The notes beneath the pieces were generated by a model that ran no database searches, had not been told where the DNA came from, and saw nothing but the letters and a program-made list of their open reading frames with translations. A DNA stretch of 64,000 nt from Bacteroidales bacterium (GTDB lineage Bacteria; Bacteroidota; Bacteroidia; Bacteroidales; WCHB1-69): the NCBI GenBank assembly GCA_017443175.1, contig JAFSOZ010000013.1, positions 1 to 64,000 of the forward strand, read 5' to 3'. Shown piece by piece: positions 29,601 to 37,828 of the stretch; within the stretch, counting starts at the first letter, position 1, and each line of letters starts with the position of its first letter. A program made the translations under genes and the position numbers.

Positions 29601-30913
29601 TTCTCGTAGTTGGTACCCGCATTCATACCCAACGAATGCATGTTGTTGCTTACCGTAGAGATATTCCGGATCATGGAAGTATCCACAAAAGAGGTCAAAT
29701 TGTTGATCTGGTTGTCGGGATACTGGCCTCCGCTGTACATGGGGTTGTATGACAAAGCACCGAATTCCGGATCTGCTTCTCCCAAGTCGGTGAAAGCCAC
29801 GATGTTTCGGTTGTTGGTCGTGGCCGCGCCCACCGTAGTGCGCCATACTTCAATCTTGGTAATTACAATAGGAGACCCTACCAACGGAAGAGTGCTCAGG
29901 TATTCGTTGTAATGGTCGCGGAAGAACTGCCCCAAGAAGAAGTGCTTGTTCTCTTCATACTCATCAGCCCTGAAGTAGAAATCATTTTCCTCGGCGCCAC
30001 CCGTGATGGTGATAGTTTCCGAAGTGCTGTTTTTCTGTGAAGCCACTGCCGTCACCATCAAGTTGCCGAACTTCAACTGCGTTTTCACACCGAAGAGGCT
30101 CTGACTACCCGTAATCAACGTACTGTTGAGCGGAAGAGTGACATTACCGAACTCGATAAGCTGAAGAATGTCATCCTCCTTGCCGGCATATTTCAGCTTG
30201 ATTTTATCCATATTGTTGTCCAAGGTCAACTGGTCGGTGGTATAGTTGAGATTGAACTCTATCTTGTCGCCGATCTTGGCAATGAGGTTGAGTTGGATAT
30301 CCTGATCGAAAAGGAAAGAGGGCGTACGCCGTTGTTTTACCGGAATGGAGTAGTTGTCAGTCTGGACGTACTTGAAGCCGAATTTCAGCTCCACATTACC
30401 GGAAGGTCGTATATCAATGGTGTTGCTGCCAAAGATACTTTCAAAAATGTCGCCGCCGACATGCAGCTCGGGAATCAGTCCCCCACCCCTGCGATTGCCT
30501 CCTTTATAGCTGCTGCTGTGGTTGTGCCAATAGTCATTGATACTCTTTCTCAAATCGTAGTCAATATACTCGTTGACATCCATATAAGCTCCCGGACCGA
30601 ACGGCGTGTTGCCTGTCATGTACTGGAAGTTATAAGTGTTGGTGTTGGGGTCATATTCAATAACCGTGCCCACTCCCGGCGGATTGTGCAGGGAGAACGG
30701 GCTGGTAAACGATTGATTCAAGGGATTGTTGTCGGGTTGCGGCACCAAGGGCGGGTCGGTGTCCGGCGGCATCAGATTGGTGGCAGGCCAGCTGTAGTCC
30801 GGCATGGGTGTAGCGCGATACACCTCAGCCGACAGCGTTTGTATGCCCGCGACACACCACGCCATCACGATAACAAGAATATATATAAAGTGTTTTATCT
30901 TTATAGCTTTCAA
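23672..30913 (-). CDS. sprA: T9SS outer-membrane translocon protein SprA
   Basis: 2413 residues. SprA (Sov in Porphyromonas) is a giant 36-strand barrel that carries T9SS cargo across the outer membrane. The frame begins with TTG at 30913, 13 bp after the ruvA stop; no ATG precedes the signal peptide (FIYILVIVMAWCVAGIQTLSA). Family landmarks include the long strand-rich body with repeated Y/F-x-beta segments, the SFLFDQDIQLNLIAKIGDKI block, GGYATNVSYRPREEGG near the end, and an aromatic-poor C-terminus FEVGVSINLMLSQ. The ruvA-sprA order is conserved across Bacteroidota; gcvH, which often follows, is absent and a lipoprotein takes its place. Its presence explains the sorting domain of the 1133-6484 protein. 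Confidence 0.95.
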   Translation of the reverse strand: MKAIKIKHFIYILVIVMAWCVAGIQTLSAEVYRATPMPDYSWPATNLMPPDTDPPLVPQPDNNPLNQSFTSPFSLHNPPGVGTVIEYDPNTNTYNFQYMTGNTPFGPGAYMDVNEYIDYDLRKSINDYWHNHSSSYKGGNRRGGGLIPELHVGGDIFESIFGSNTIDIRPSGNVELKFGFKYVQTDNYSIPVKQRRTPSFLFDQDIQLNLIAKIGDKIEFNLNYTTDQLTLDNNMDKIKLKYAGKEDDILQLIEFGNVTLPLNSTLITGSQSLFGVKTQLKFGNLMVTAVASQKNSTSETITITGGAEENDFYFRADEYEENKHFFLGQFFRDHYNEYLSTLPLVGSPIVITKIEVWRTTVGAATTNNRNIVAFTDLGEADPEFGALSYNPMYSGGQYPDNQINNLTSFVDTSMIRNISTVSNNMHSLGMNAGTNYEKVESARLLASSEYTFNSKLGFISLNSALSSDQVLAVAFQYTVIGDTTVYQVGEFSNEVSAPNCLRVKLLKSTNLNTKSPLWKLMMKNVYNLSAYQVSSEKFRLNVLYTGDADGIANGFFTQGKNKGISLIKLMGLDRLNQQQDPYPDGIFDFLDGAQTTGGTINAANGRIFFPTIEPFGKDLRAIFDEDEAELANMYAFDSLYTLTKTLAQQITNKNKYYLEGSYRSSYGSEYHFNTTNVAQGSVKVTAGGIQLTENVDFTVNYDMGTVTIINQGILNSGTPISISVENDNDFGATDQTMFGVNFDYMFSRDFTVGATLLNLRERPITNKVNYGDEPINNLVWGMNFAYKTELPFITKAIDKITFHSTTTQSFLNLEGEFAHFVPGHSKAIGKQGTTYIDDFEASKSTIDLTTMSSWVLASTPQGQPDLFPEAQPTSMADNARRKLAYGYNRALMSWYIIDPIFYNRNNATPKNLTPEDLSRPYARAVYEPELFPYKQNSGTTALSTQMTVFNMAYYPLERGPYNYDVAGLEGFSKGLNDDGTLRDPKTRWGGIMRKFDNTDFESSNYEYIEFWMMDPFIENPNHTGGKLYFNLGDISEDILRDGVKFFENGLPADGSDENVEFTVWGRVPTTQLIVNAFDQDENARQYQDVGFDGLQDSREREHFDETYLHLLSNHFGTASTAYQKAYEDPSADNYHYFRGTDYDNADLKVVERYKFFNNADGNSPADSQSPESYPTQATQIPNLEDMNNDNTLSEDEKYYQYVIDLSPQHMVVGENYINDVYEAVPDILPDGTRPTTRWYQFRIPIHNPDKVVNGMTGYNSIRFMRVFMRDFEEPIICRFATFELVRGDWRTYNLSLQEQGDYLPTQGDGEGSFYVGTVSYEENANRTPIPYVLPPGIEREQLNGLTLYEINEQALSMKAVDLPDGDARAVYKSTSYDLRQFNNLRMFVHAEDVFSSGDLKKGDVTCFIRLGSDYTENYYEYEMPVDITPWSVGKDTNAIWPEANRMFVYLDSLVALKQRRNVEVRRGTWQSNQVPYSKILDNGNKMTVVGVPNLGEVTTIMIGVRNPKKKSQHDDDDMLPKSVELWINELRLCGFDDKQGFAATMRARVNLADVGDLSVSGTYSTPGFGSIEQSVTERSMETKYNLDIATNIDGGKILFPQKWNIKIPLHYDYSLGVSQPEYNPLNPDVKLKDDLATYETIGERDSIRRLTNVFTQRQNVNLMNVRKERNLEGGKLKMRPWDIENLDFSYSYSELVQRDEDLEMNNEYIHNGEIGYTFSTNPKNYRPFSKVKWMKSKWLQIIRDFNITPMPKNVTIRTSLHREMQEFKYRPKSRGNIIVDTSFVKSFDWSRNYTVNWDIFQSLKLEYRATASARIDEPDGLIDTRTEKDSVWHCLGRGGRMTDFRQNFAGTYQIPINKIPLFKWITASVRYNSSFTYTASALSLAYLGNTIQNSNSIQGNASVNFVTLYNTIPYLKKVNQGSNNPMNVRGDRNAGRSKDKNSDEDGETPQDSLKEKPNYGKIILDGTLRFMMMLRNVSANYSRGSGTVLPGYMGKPNMFGIDFADRSPGFLFVFGGQPDVQAMGAQGHWLTTDSLMNSAYQRTYNEVLSIRASVEPFKNFRIDVSANRNFTQNFSEYFHVDEAGNISHYTPQRNGSFSMSYCGLKTFFGDYDKLFEEFKDVRLTMANRLAVEDDRTTGEIDPETGFPDGYSGVSQDVLMNAFFVSYMGKNADNMKLSGPFLKIPLPNWRINYNGFSKIKGVDKVFQSLSITHNYTCTYQVGGYATNVSYRPREEGGAVRNNLGDMMPEYELNQVALSEQFGPLIGFDMTLKNSMLLKVEYKQSRNVALSFANNQITESSAKELTVSGGYRFKDLKLGLVFSGMKRQFVSDLNVTAGVGIKSNETMLRKIQEEVDQVTSGMLTATINVAAEYQFSQMVGIKFFYDHTINRPKVLNQYNNMNFEVGVSINLMLSQ

Positions 30914-30926
30914 TTGACTTTCAGTA

Positions 30927-31520
30927 CTATAGTAGTTTTAATGCTCGTTTGATGAGCTCCTCCACTGTTAAATTTATCCCTTCCGCCTTGATGATTTTGT
31001 CTAGCACCGACTCCGCGCCGGCCTTGGCAAATCCCAAAGCAATTAAGGCAGATAACGCTTCATATTTATTATTATTGTACGTGACAGAAATTTTTGCTGC
31101 ACCCGACAATTCCGCCTTCTTGGCTTTGTCTTTCAGCTCAACGATAACACGTTGCGCGGTCTTGGCTCCGATGCCCTTGATGGACTGTATGGCCCTGACA
31201 TCTTCCGTGGCGATAGCGTTCAGCACCTCGCCCACGCTCATGGATGATAGGATCAGGCGGGCGGTGTTCGGGCCGATACCGTTCACTGTAATCAAAAGTT
31301 TGAAAAGCTCGCGTTCCTCCTCTTCCATGAATCCGTACAGGATGTTTGCATCCTCCTTCACGATGTAATAAGTGAGCAATTTCACCTCCTCGCCCACATC
31401 TTGGAGCGCGGAGAAAGTGGCTAATGATATGTTGATATTGAACCCGATGCCGCCAGCCGTCTCCACGACCACGCACGCAGGATTCTTCTCCACTAATATT
31501 CCTTTAATGTAGCTTATCAT
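30927..31520 (-). CDS. ruvA: Holliday junction DNA helicase subunit RuvA
   Basis: 197 residues from the ATG at 31520 (MISYIKGILVEKNPACVVV). The OB-fold domain is followed by two helix-hairpin-helix motifs (FKLLITVNGIGPNTARLIL, IQSIKGIGAKTAQRVIVEL) and a C-terminal RuvB-binding three-helix domain (NKYEALSALIALGF). Binds four-way junctions and loads RuvB. Upstream extension is rejected because it runs into a low-complexity tandem repeat. Confidence 0.96.
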   Translation of the reverse strand: MISYIKGILVEKNPACVVVETAGGIGFNINISLATFSALQDVGEEVKLLTYYIVKEDANILYGFMEEEERELFKLLITVNGIGPNTARLILSSMSVGEVLNAIATEDVRAIQSIKGIGAKTAQRVIVELKDKAKKAELSGAAKISVTYNNNKYEALSALIALGFAKAGAESVLDKIIKAEGINLTVEELIKRALKLL

Positions 31521-31540
31521 AGGTCGGTTTTTACGGGGTG

Positions 31541-31548
31541 CAAAAATA
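31541..31548 (-). promoter_or_regulatory. -7 box of ruvA-sprA operon
   Basis: TATTTTTG on the minus strand, 20 bp before the ruvA ATG. Confidence 0.55.
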
Positions 31549-31576
31549 CTAAAAAAGTTGGTCAAAAGGTGAAAGA

Positions 31577-31606
31577 GGTACATGGGGTGAAAGGGGTACA
31601 TGGGGT
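31577..31606. repeat. Tandem GGTACATGGGGT repeat
   Basis: Two exact copies of a 12-mer (31577-31588, 31595-31606) with an 18-bp period, inside a longer G-rich degenerate stretch between comEC and ruvA. A similar C-rich stretch on the plus strand lies at 34893-34940. Confidence 0.6.
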
Positions 31607-31614
31607 ATGTTCGG

Positions 31615-33675
31615 TTAAGGGGTGTTACGGAACGGAACGTTATTCCGGACACACCATTCCCTCCACCGCTCAATATAGAATTTCGTGTTGGTTTCGTCGG
31701 CTATCACTTCCTGAAAGGACAAAACCTGGGCCACTTCGTCGGGTAATTGGACCGGATTATGTTGCAAAATCAGCACATCAACCGGAACAGGTTCGGACAT
31801 TGGATAGACCTTCTCTTTTCGATTTATCAGATAATAGGTCTTGCCATTGAACCGTATCCACGGGCCGCGCTTGCACAAAAAACTATTGTCGTAGGCCATC
31901 GTGTCCACGGGCACGAACACGCACGAGGCGTGCTGCCGGCGCACGTGATTGGCCGCCGCATACTGGAATTTCTTGTCGCCAACATCTGCTATCGAGTCGG
32001 AAAAAACCACGCACTCCTGCTGATGGCAAAAAGACAGGGCACTGGCTTTGGGCACCGCATAAACCACCATCTCCACTTGCCGCTGCAACTCCACCTTGCG
32101 TATCAGAAGCGTGCCCGCATACAGCGCAAAACAGGTAAGCGCCGCCATGCCAACCCTCTTCTTACGATAACGTATTGCCCAATAGGCCAATATGATCACC
32201 ATATACAACAACAGCATCTGGGTCGGCGTCACCTCAATGCCCCGCGTGACCGCGCCCGGCAACTGCTCCACGAAGGTCACGATGCCGTTCATGATCCGAA
32301 TTTCCCACGTCAGCAAAAGGGTGGTATAACTGCCCACAAGCGGCACAACCGACACACACAGCAACCCGATACCCGTCATCATCACCACGAAAGAGAGCAT
32401 GATGACCGACATGTTGGAGAGTAGGAAATAGTTGGGAAACTGGCCAAAATAGTGTACCGAGATGGGGAACGTGCTGACCTGTGCCGCCACGGAAACCGTA
32501 ATCAAGCCCCAGAAGTAACTCCCCACACGCGTGCGACAGCTGTAGATACTTGTCAGCAGCGGCTGCAGCAGCACTATACCACACACGGCCAGATAGCTAA
32601 GCTGGAATCCCAATTCAAACAGCAACAACGGGTTGAACACCAGTAATATCCATAAAGAAGCCAGAATACTGTGAAACACATTGGTATTCCGTTGGATGAG
32701 CTGTCCTATGGTCACAAAGGTGAACATCGTGGCCGAGCGCGTCACTGAAGGCGACAGGCCCGTGATGTGCGCGTACAGCCAAATAACGAGCAACATCAGC
32801 AAGGCTTTCACGCAGCGCGTGCTTTTAAACAGATCAAACGGACGGAGCAGGAAGTTCAGGATCATGAAGATAACGCCGACGTGCATTCCCGACACGCAGA
32901 GGATGTGGCTCACGCCGGCGGCGGCGTACGACGCTTTGAGTTCCGGCTCCATCGTGTCATCATCGCCGAGCAAAATGGCCTTCACGATCTCCAGTTCGCT
33001 GCCCGTCATCCCGGACCTTGCGAACAGGGCAGCCAACCGGCTCTGCATCCGGTGCGCCAAGGCTCTCAAGGGATTTGCGGGGGCATGACCCGCCGGCAGC
33101 CAAAAGCCATTCGGCACATACCCCGTATAGTAGATACCTTTTCGTTTCATATACAGTTGGTTATCAAAAGCATCCGGATTCTTCGGGGGTTCAATTTCGG
33201 AAAAAAGGGTGCTCAGCAACAGGATATCCCCGTACTCAATCGTGTCCGCTCCGGAGCCTTGCTGCACGTAAAGCATCACGTCTTCCCCCAACACACGACC
33301 CTCCCCCGTCCGCAACACCTTGGCTTTCATCTTCACCGTCTTAGCCCGTTGCACGGGAAAGTCCTCCACACGGACCATCCAGTTCCGGTTTTCTCCCATC
33401 AACCGGGATTCATCTGCAGTAAGATGAGAGGAAAATCGGAAATTCACGGCCATCATGCCGCAAAAAACGAAGGCCAGAAGAAGTAAAAGCGTTTTCAGCC
33501 ACTGCCATTTATAGGTCTTGATGGGCGATAAAACACAGCATATAAGCCAAAAAGAGCAAGCCAAAACGAACCATAACCGGCACATTTTGTACGGAAATTG
33601 GCAAAAATAGGCTATCAAGATACCTACAACATAGGGTAAAAGGATTTTCAACAGCGGATAATTCGACAGTTTCAT
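31615..33675 (-). CDS. comEC: ComEC/Rec2-family DNA uptake channel
   Basis: 686 residues from the ATG at 33675 (MKLSNYPLLKILLPYVVGIL). N-terminal membrane helices and an OB-like DUF4131 region (to about residue 190) are followed by the competence domain with SYAAAGVSHILCVSGMHVGV and about ten transmembrane segments. A periplasmic-side C-terminal segment of about 170 residues follows. The metallo-beta-lactamase domain found in Bacillus ComEC is not recognisable: no HxHxDH motif is seen. This is the shorter form common in Bacteroidota. It would pass single-stranded DNA across the inner membrane if other competence proteins exist. Confidence 0.9.
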   Translation of the reverse strand: MKLSNYPLLKILLPYVVGILIAYFCQFPYKMCRLWFVLACSFWLICCVLSPIKTYKWQWLKTLLLLLAFVFCGMMAVNFRFSSHLTADESRLMGENRNWMVRVEDFPVQRAKTVKMKAKVLRTGEGRVLGEDVMLYVQQGSGADTIEYGDILLLSTLFSEIEPPKNPDAFDNQLYMKRKGIYYTGYVPNGFWLPAGHAPANPLRALAHRMQSRLAALFARSGMTGSELEIVKAILLGDDDTMEPELKASYAAAGVSHILCVSGMHVGVIFMILNFLLRPFDLFKSTRCVKALLMLLVIWLYAHITGLSPSVTRSATMFTFVTIGQLIQRNTNVFHSILASLWILLVFNPLLLFELGFQLSYLAVCGIVLLQPLLTSIYSCRTRVGSYFWGLITVSVAAQVSTFPISVHYFGQFPNYFLLSNMSVIMLSFVVMMTGIGLLCVSVVPLVGSYTTLLLTWEIRIMNGIVTFVEQLPGAVTRGIEVTPTQMLLLYMVIILAYWAIRYRKKRVGMAALTCFALYAGTLLIRKVELQRQVEMVVYAVPKASALSFCHQQECVVFSDSIADVGDKKFQYAAANHVRRQHASCVFVPVDTMAYDNSFLCKRGPWIRFNGKTYYLINRKEKVYPMSEPVPVDVLILQHNPVQLPDEVAQVLSFQEVIADETNTKFYIERWREWCVRNNVPFRNTP

Positions 33676-33690
33676 GGTATCGTTTTCCGC

Positions 33691-33698
33691 CAAAGATA
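33691..33698 (-). promoter_or_regulatory. -7 box of comEC
   Basis: TATCTTTG on the minus strand, 15 bp before the comEC ATG at 33675. Confidence 0.5.
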
Positions 33699-33810
33699 AT
33701 AAAATCAACGAGATAACCCATAAAAATCAAGACAATATTATTCTTTTGTCAATGGGTCTGAAACGAGGCCGGAAAAACTATCAGCCACCTATAATATATT
33801 ATTGTAGGAA

Positions 33811-34851
33811 TTATTCCTCTACGGGACGGTTGCTCACATAACCGCGCCATTTGTCCACCACCGCTTGAAAATCGGAAGGAAGCTCTGACTCGAAGAGCAC
33901 AGGCTTGCCGGTTGTGGGGTGAACAAAACCGATGGACTTGGCGTGCAGGGCCTGGCGCGGCATCAGGGCAAAGCAATTGCGGATAAACTGCTGGTATTTG
34001 GAGAATGTAGTGCCCTTCAATATTCTGTCGCCCCCATAAGCCTCGTCATTGAACAGCGGATGCCCGATATGCTGCATGTGCACACGGATCTGGTGCGTGC
34101 GTCCGGTCTCCAACTGACACTCCACCAACGTGACATATCCGAAACGCTCAATCACTTTCCAGTGCGTGACTGCATGTTTGCCCTGTTCGCTGCCTTCCGG
34201 AAAAACGGTCATCACCATGCGGTCCTTAGGATTGCGGCCCACATTGCCCACGATGGTACCCTCATCCTCCTCAAAGTCGCCCCACGCCAGCGCCCAGTAC
34301 TTACGCTCCAGGTCATGGTCGAAGAAGACTTTGGCCAAGCGCATCTGCGCGAGCTCGTTCTTGGCAACCACAATAAGCCCGGAGGTATTCTTGTCAATGC
34401 GGTGTACCAACAGCGGTTTCATGGGCGAGCCGTCGGGCAATTTCTGGTCGCGGAGGTAGTAATACAGCGCATTGACCATCGTGCCGGTATAATTGCCGAA
34501 GGCGGGATGAACCACCATGCCGGGTTCCTTGTTGATGACCAAAATATCGTCATCCTCATATTCAATATTCAGAGGAATGTCTTCAGGAAGAATCTCCGTG
34601 TCGCGCGGCGGATTGGGCATCAGAACGGAAATCACATCGCCGGGCTTTACCTTATAGTTCTGCCGTTCAACCTTTTCGTTCACCAAGATGCAACCGGCCT
34701 TGGCCGCCTGCTGAATCTTGTTACGCGAAGTATTGCGAATGAGATTGAATAAATATTTGTCTATGCGGATGATTTCCGTTCCGGGATCCACCACAAAACG
34801 GAAATGCTCATACAATTCGTCCTTTATGTTTGTTTCAAGATTCTCTGCCAT
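33811..34851 (-). CDS. rluD: RluD-family large-subunit rRNA pseudouridine synthase
   Basis: 346 residues. An N-terminal S4 RNA-binding domain (RIDKYLFNLIRNTSRNKIQ, GCILVNEKVERQNYKV) precedes the RluA-family catalytic domain. The catalytic aspartate lies in LLVHRIDKNTSGLIVVAKN (canonical HRxDxxTSG), and GRTHQIRVHMQHIGHP and FNDEAYGG complete the active site. RluD modifies positions 1911, 1915 and 1917 of 23S rRNA; position 1915 is then methylated by RlmH, also in this window. RluA/RluC-type specificity cannot be excluded by motifs alone. Confidence 0.92.
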   Translation of the reverse strand: MAENLETNIKDELYEHFRFVVDPGTEIIRIDKYLFNLIRNTSRNKIQQAAKAGCILVNEKVERQNYKVKPGDVISVLMPNPPRDTEILPEDIPLNIEYEDDDILVINKEPGMVVHPAFGNYTGTMVNALYYYLRDQKLPDGSPMKPLLVHRIDKNTSGLIVVAKNELAQMRLAKVFFDHDLERKYWALAWGDFEEDEGTIVGNVGRNPKDRMVMTVFPEGSEQGKHAVTHWKVIERFGYVTLVECQLETGRTHQIRVHMQHIGHPLFNDEAYGGDRILKGTTFSKYQQFIRNCFALMPRQALHAKSIGFVHPTTGKPVLFESELPSDFQAVVDKWRGYVSNRPVEE

Positions 34852-34892
34852 GTATTAACAAAATGATAATGTGAAAGTTGAGAATAAAACAC

Positions 34893-34940
34893 ACCTTTCA
34901 CCTCTTGTACCTCATACACCCCATGCACCTCATTCACCCT
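34893..34940 (+). repeat. Low-complexity CACCTC/ACACCCCATGC repeat
   Basis: Degenerate tandem units of the form CACCTCNT and CACCCCATGC between two minus-strand genes. The reverse complement resembles the tandem repeat at 31577-31606. Confidence 0.45.
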
Positions 34941-34943
34941 CGT

Positions 34944-37400
34944 TTATCTATCGCAATTCTTGCACAAAATAGCCTTCACCTCTTCGTTCTCCATCACGCA
35001 GTATGGGATTTTGTCAAAGATGTCGCACAAGCGGCCCGAGTTTTTCTGACTTGCGATTTTCACAGCCTTGGTGAAGAGGGCGCTCAGGTAGGTCTGCTCG
35101 CAATGGGCGGCGATGGAAACGTAGGACATGATGAAATCCTCGGAGATGGTGGGATCGTCAAGGAACGGATCCATCAAAGAGAGGGCATAGTCGTAGTCAT
35201 ACTTCTTCACGAAATAGGAGGCCAGCTTATAGGCATTCTGCCAGCTGTCCATCACAGGGTTGCGAATTTCCTTGATCTTGGCAAAAGTGGCTGTCTGCAG
35301 TGCCACATTCTCCATATTGGGCGCAGCGGTATCCAAATAGTTCACCACTTTGAGCTGGTATTCCATATTGAGGCTATTCACGCGGTCTTTCGGAACGCCG
35401 GACACGGAATAGAGGCGGTCGATGGCGGCCTGTGTCTTAGCGACATCCGCCGTGGAGCCAATCTTGCCCAGGAACACATCGCCTACCGTGGTATTGAACA
35501 GCAGTTTCTGGTTCGCGGTATTCAGATTATACACACGTTTCATGTCATCGGCTATCTGCTCTGTGAGCTTCGGGGCCAAGGAATACTGCATATACAACCT
35601 GTTGTTGAGCAATGTCTGATACTCTTTGTTCATCGGTATTTGCATATCCTTCAACACGGACGCGCTGAATACCCCTTTCTCAATCTTGTCCAGAATGAAA
35701 TTCTCGATGGACATGGCCAACCCTTTGTTCTTGTTTTTGATGGCCTGGTTGAATTTCCAGGTGGCAAAGGCCTGTTCCTGTTCTTTAGTGGAGACGTTGT
35801 ACGTCACATAGTACTTGATTTCGTAGTAGCGGCACGGGGCGAGCCATCCACTGTCCAGGGATTTCAACGCCCAGCTGTCGCCCCGGAGCTGGCGAGCGGC
35901 CTCTTCCAGCGAGAGAAAGCTCAAATCATAATACTCGCTATTGTTGACGACGCTCTTCTTGAAATCCTCCCAACAGTAGTCATAGCTGATGGAGATGTCG
36001 GCGCCAGGGGCCTTGGCCAACATATCCTTTTTCAGAAACTCGGCACGCTTGGTTTGGATTTTCTGGTAGTTGGCATCCTTATAGTAGTTCGGGGAGTTGT
36101 GCGCGATAATCTCAATCTTGTTGACCGTATATTCGGGCACATCCATATTGATCAAAACGGAATCGAAAGCGGCAGTGGTATAATCGGTTTTCTTCAGATC
36201 ATACGGGAAGGAGACGCTGAAAGTGCTCTCTTCGGGGGCTATGACCCACTCACCTGTGCTCTTGATGCCATTTTCGTCCTTCAGATAGTTGATTTTCTCA
36301 TCGTAGGCGGCGTTTTTAGTCTCCACATTCTTGGCAATCACCGTACGGCAGACACGATTGCCCTCCTTCAGCACCAGCACATGGATATCCACAGCGCTGT
36401 TGAGTTCAATCTGCTCGGGCATGTCCGCGATTTTGGCAATCAGCTTGCCGTTTTTAAGGTTGGCATTCTCATTCTTCTCCATCATGGCCTCAAACGTGAT
36501 GGGCTTGGTGACGAATCCGCGATTGGCGTGGTCATAATCCACATTGAACTTGCCGCAATCGTATTGGCTCTGCTGCACAAAATCGATGGCTATGGCGTCG
36601 CCCTCCTTGCCAATCAGTCGCTTCAGCTGCTTGTAATCGTCGCAGTTGATATAGACTTCGCCTTTTTTGTTGAGACTGACATACTCGGAAAGAACCTCCA
36701 ATGCGGGTTCGGAAGCACATTTCTTGCAAATCTTATCATCATACGCCTTTAATCCTGACATACCTTTGGAATAAGGGAGGTCCTTGGCACCGTATGCCGG
36801 CTTGTATGGATTGAAAGTGCGGTCATTACCCAGAATAATGGAGACATACATGCTTTTCATCTGGACATCGGTATTCAATCCGACGCCAATGTAACTATAT
36901 TGTTTGTTCAACAGGATATCGGCAACCTTGACGTTCTTGAGAAGGGTTTGCACTGTGGAGAGACAGAGATCATAGTAGGAATACTCCTGTTCGCCGAGAT
37001 AGGCTTTGGTTTTGGCTACCAATTCCACACCGTTGCCGGCGAGTCCGTACTTGCGCAAACGATACGGCAAAGTCTTGTAAGGTGCGTAGTTATCTTCCGT
37101 CTTCTCATCCTTGGAAGCCATGAAGTCGGCCTGGAACTGCGCAGTGGAGTCAATCTTGATGTCATGTTTCAGGGCAGGCAGGAACCGGTATTCCGCACGC
37201 GCGGCATCCACCATGTCACACATGCAATTGTACAGCACCTTGCTGTCGTAATTGTTCGGTGCAAAATTCTTGGCGTATTTCGCATTTTCCTTGAGCTTCA
37301 CCGGATTGAAGTTCATATAGGGGGTCTCGGTTTGTGCAAAAGCTATATTACTCAAAAACAGCACAATAACCGTAAAAACAAGGGTAATATTTCTTATCAT
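34944..37400 (-). CDS. Secreted protein with CAP-like N-terminal domain
   Basis: 818 residues with a clear signal peptide (IRNITLVFTVIVLFLSNIAFA). Residues about 55-205 look like a divergent CAP/SCP domain: MVDAARAEYRFLPALKHDIK, QFQADFMASKDE, then YGLAGNGVELVA and YSYIGVGLNTD. The middle region (about 350-540) is beta-rich. The C-terminal third is helical with repeat-like composition and a CxxC-type pair at the end (AILCKNCDR). No transmembrane segment or sorting domain is present. Likely periplasmic; a substrate or partner cannot be assigned. CAP assignment is moderate because the canonical histidine-glutamate cluster is not obvious. Confidence 0.65.
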   Translation of the reverse strand: MIRNITLVFTVIVLFLSNIAFAQTETPYMNFNPVKLKENAKYAKNFAPNNYDSKVLYNCMCDMVDAARAEYRFLPALKHDIKIDSTAQFQADFMASKDEKTEDNYAPYKTLPYRLRKYGLAGNGVELVAKTKAYLGEQEYSYYDLCLSTVQTLLKNVKVADILLNKQYSYIGVGLNTDVQMKSMYVSIILGNDRTFNPYKPAYGAKDLPYSKGMSGLKAYDDKICKKCASEPALEVLSEYVSLNKKGEVYINCDDYKQLKRLIGKEGDAIAIDFVQQSQYDCGKFNVDYDHANRGFVTKPITFEAMMEKNENANLKNGKLIAKIADMPEQIELNSAVDIHVLVLKEGNRVCRTVIAKNVETKNAAYDEKINYLKDENGIKSTGEWVIAPEESTFSVSFPYDLKKTDYTTAAFDSVLINMDVPEYTVNKIEIIAHNSPNYYKDANYQKIQTKRAEFLKKDMLAKAPGADISISYDYCWEDFKKSVVNNSEYYDLSFLSLEEAARQLRGDSWALKSLDSGWLAPCRYYEIKYYVTYNVSTKEQEQAFATWKFNQAIKNKNKGLAMSIENFILDKIEKGVFSASVLKDMQIPMNKEYQTLLNNRLYMQYSLAPKLTEQIADDMKRVYNLNTANQKLLFNTTVGDVFLGKIGSTADVAKTQAAIDRLYSVSGVPKDRVNSLNMEYQLKVVNYLDTAAPNMENVALQTATFAKIKEIRNPVMDSWQNAYKLASYFVKKYDYDYALSLMDPFLDDPTISEDFIMSYVSIAAHCEQTYLSALFTKAVKIASQKNSGRLCDIFDKIPYCVMENEEVKAILCKNCDR

Positions 37401-37512
37401 AAGTATAAATTTTTAGATTCTTGTAAAAGGAAAGCAATAATAACAAAAAAAACCAAGCGGACCCATTTTTAGGGTTATTTTTTTTAAAAGCTGGATTATT
37501 CAAAAAAAAGTG

Positions 37513-37520
37513 TATTTTTG
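37513..37520 (+). promoter_or_regulatory. -7 box of rpmH
   Basis: TATTTTTG, 41 bp before the rpmH ATG. Confidence 0.55.
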
Positions 37521-37561
37521 CACCCCCAAAAAACAGAGAAAAAAAACAAACATTTAGAGAG

Positions 37562-37720
37562 ATGAAAAGAACATATCAACCTTCGAATGAAAGACGCAGA
37601 AACAAACACGGTTTCAGAGAGAGAATGTCCACTGCAAATGGCCGTCGCGTGTTGGCTGCCCGCAGAGCAAAAGGCAGAAAGAAACTGACCGTTTCCGACG
37701 AAAGTCTCGGCAGAAAATAA
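37562..37720 (+). CDS. rpmH: 50S ribosomal protein L34
   Basis: 52 residues: [20 protein letters not shown], then [20 protein letters not shown] and [12 protein letters not shown]. The MKRTYQPS start, the GFRxRM core and the RRAKGRKKL block are diagnostic of L34, which binds domain I of 23S rRNA. A -7 box precedes it and an intrinsic terminator follows 30 bp after its stop. rpmH is often near dnaA and rnpA, but neither is visible here. Confidence 0.97.
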   Translation: MKRTYQPSNERRRNKHGFRERMSTANGRRVLAARRAKGRKKLTVSDESLGRK

Positions 37721-37750
37721 TCCTGCCCCATTATTGCGTTTTTATCAAGG

Positions 37751-37778
37751 AAAAGAAGGCGGTTGTCTTCTTTTTTTT
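37751..37778 (+). terminator. Terminator after rpmH
   Basis: Stem AAAAGAAG (37751-37758) with CTTCTTTT (37767-37774), an 8-base loop and a continuing T-run. Confidence 0.7.
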
Positions 37779-37828
37779 GTATTTTCGCCCCGCGTTTCGC
37801 TGACGCGTTTTTTTTATTTCAGCTGAAC

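Noticed and set aside
33788..33808. 21-bp near-palindrome CCTATAATATATTATTGTAGG downstream of rluD
   Set aside because: AT-rich with no T-run; could be a terminator or operator but is too weak to call.
34878..36752. 624-residue plus-strand frame opposite the CAP-like gene
   Set aside because: Antisense shadow; the minus-strand frame has a signal peptide and protein-like composition.
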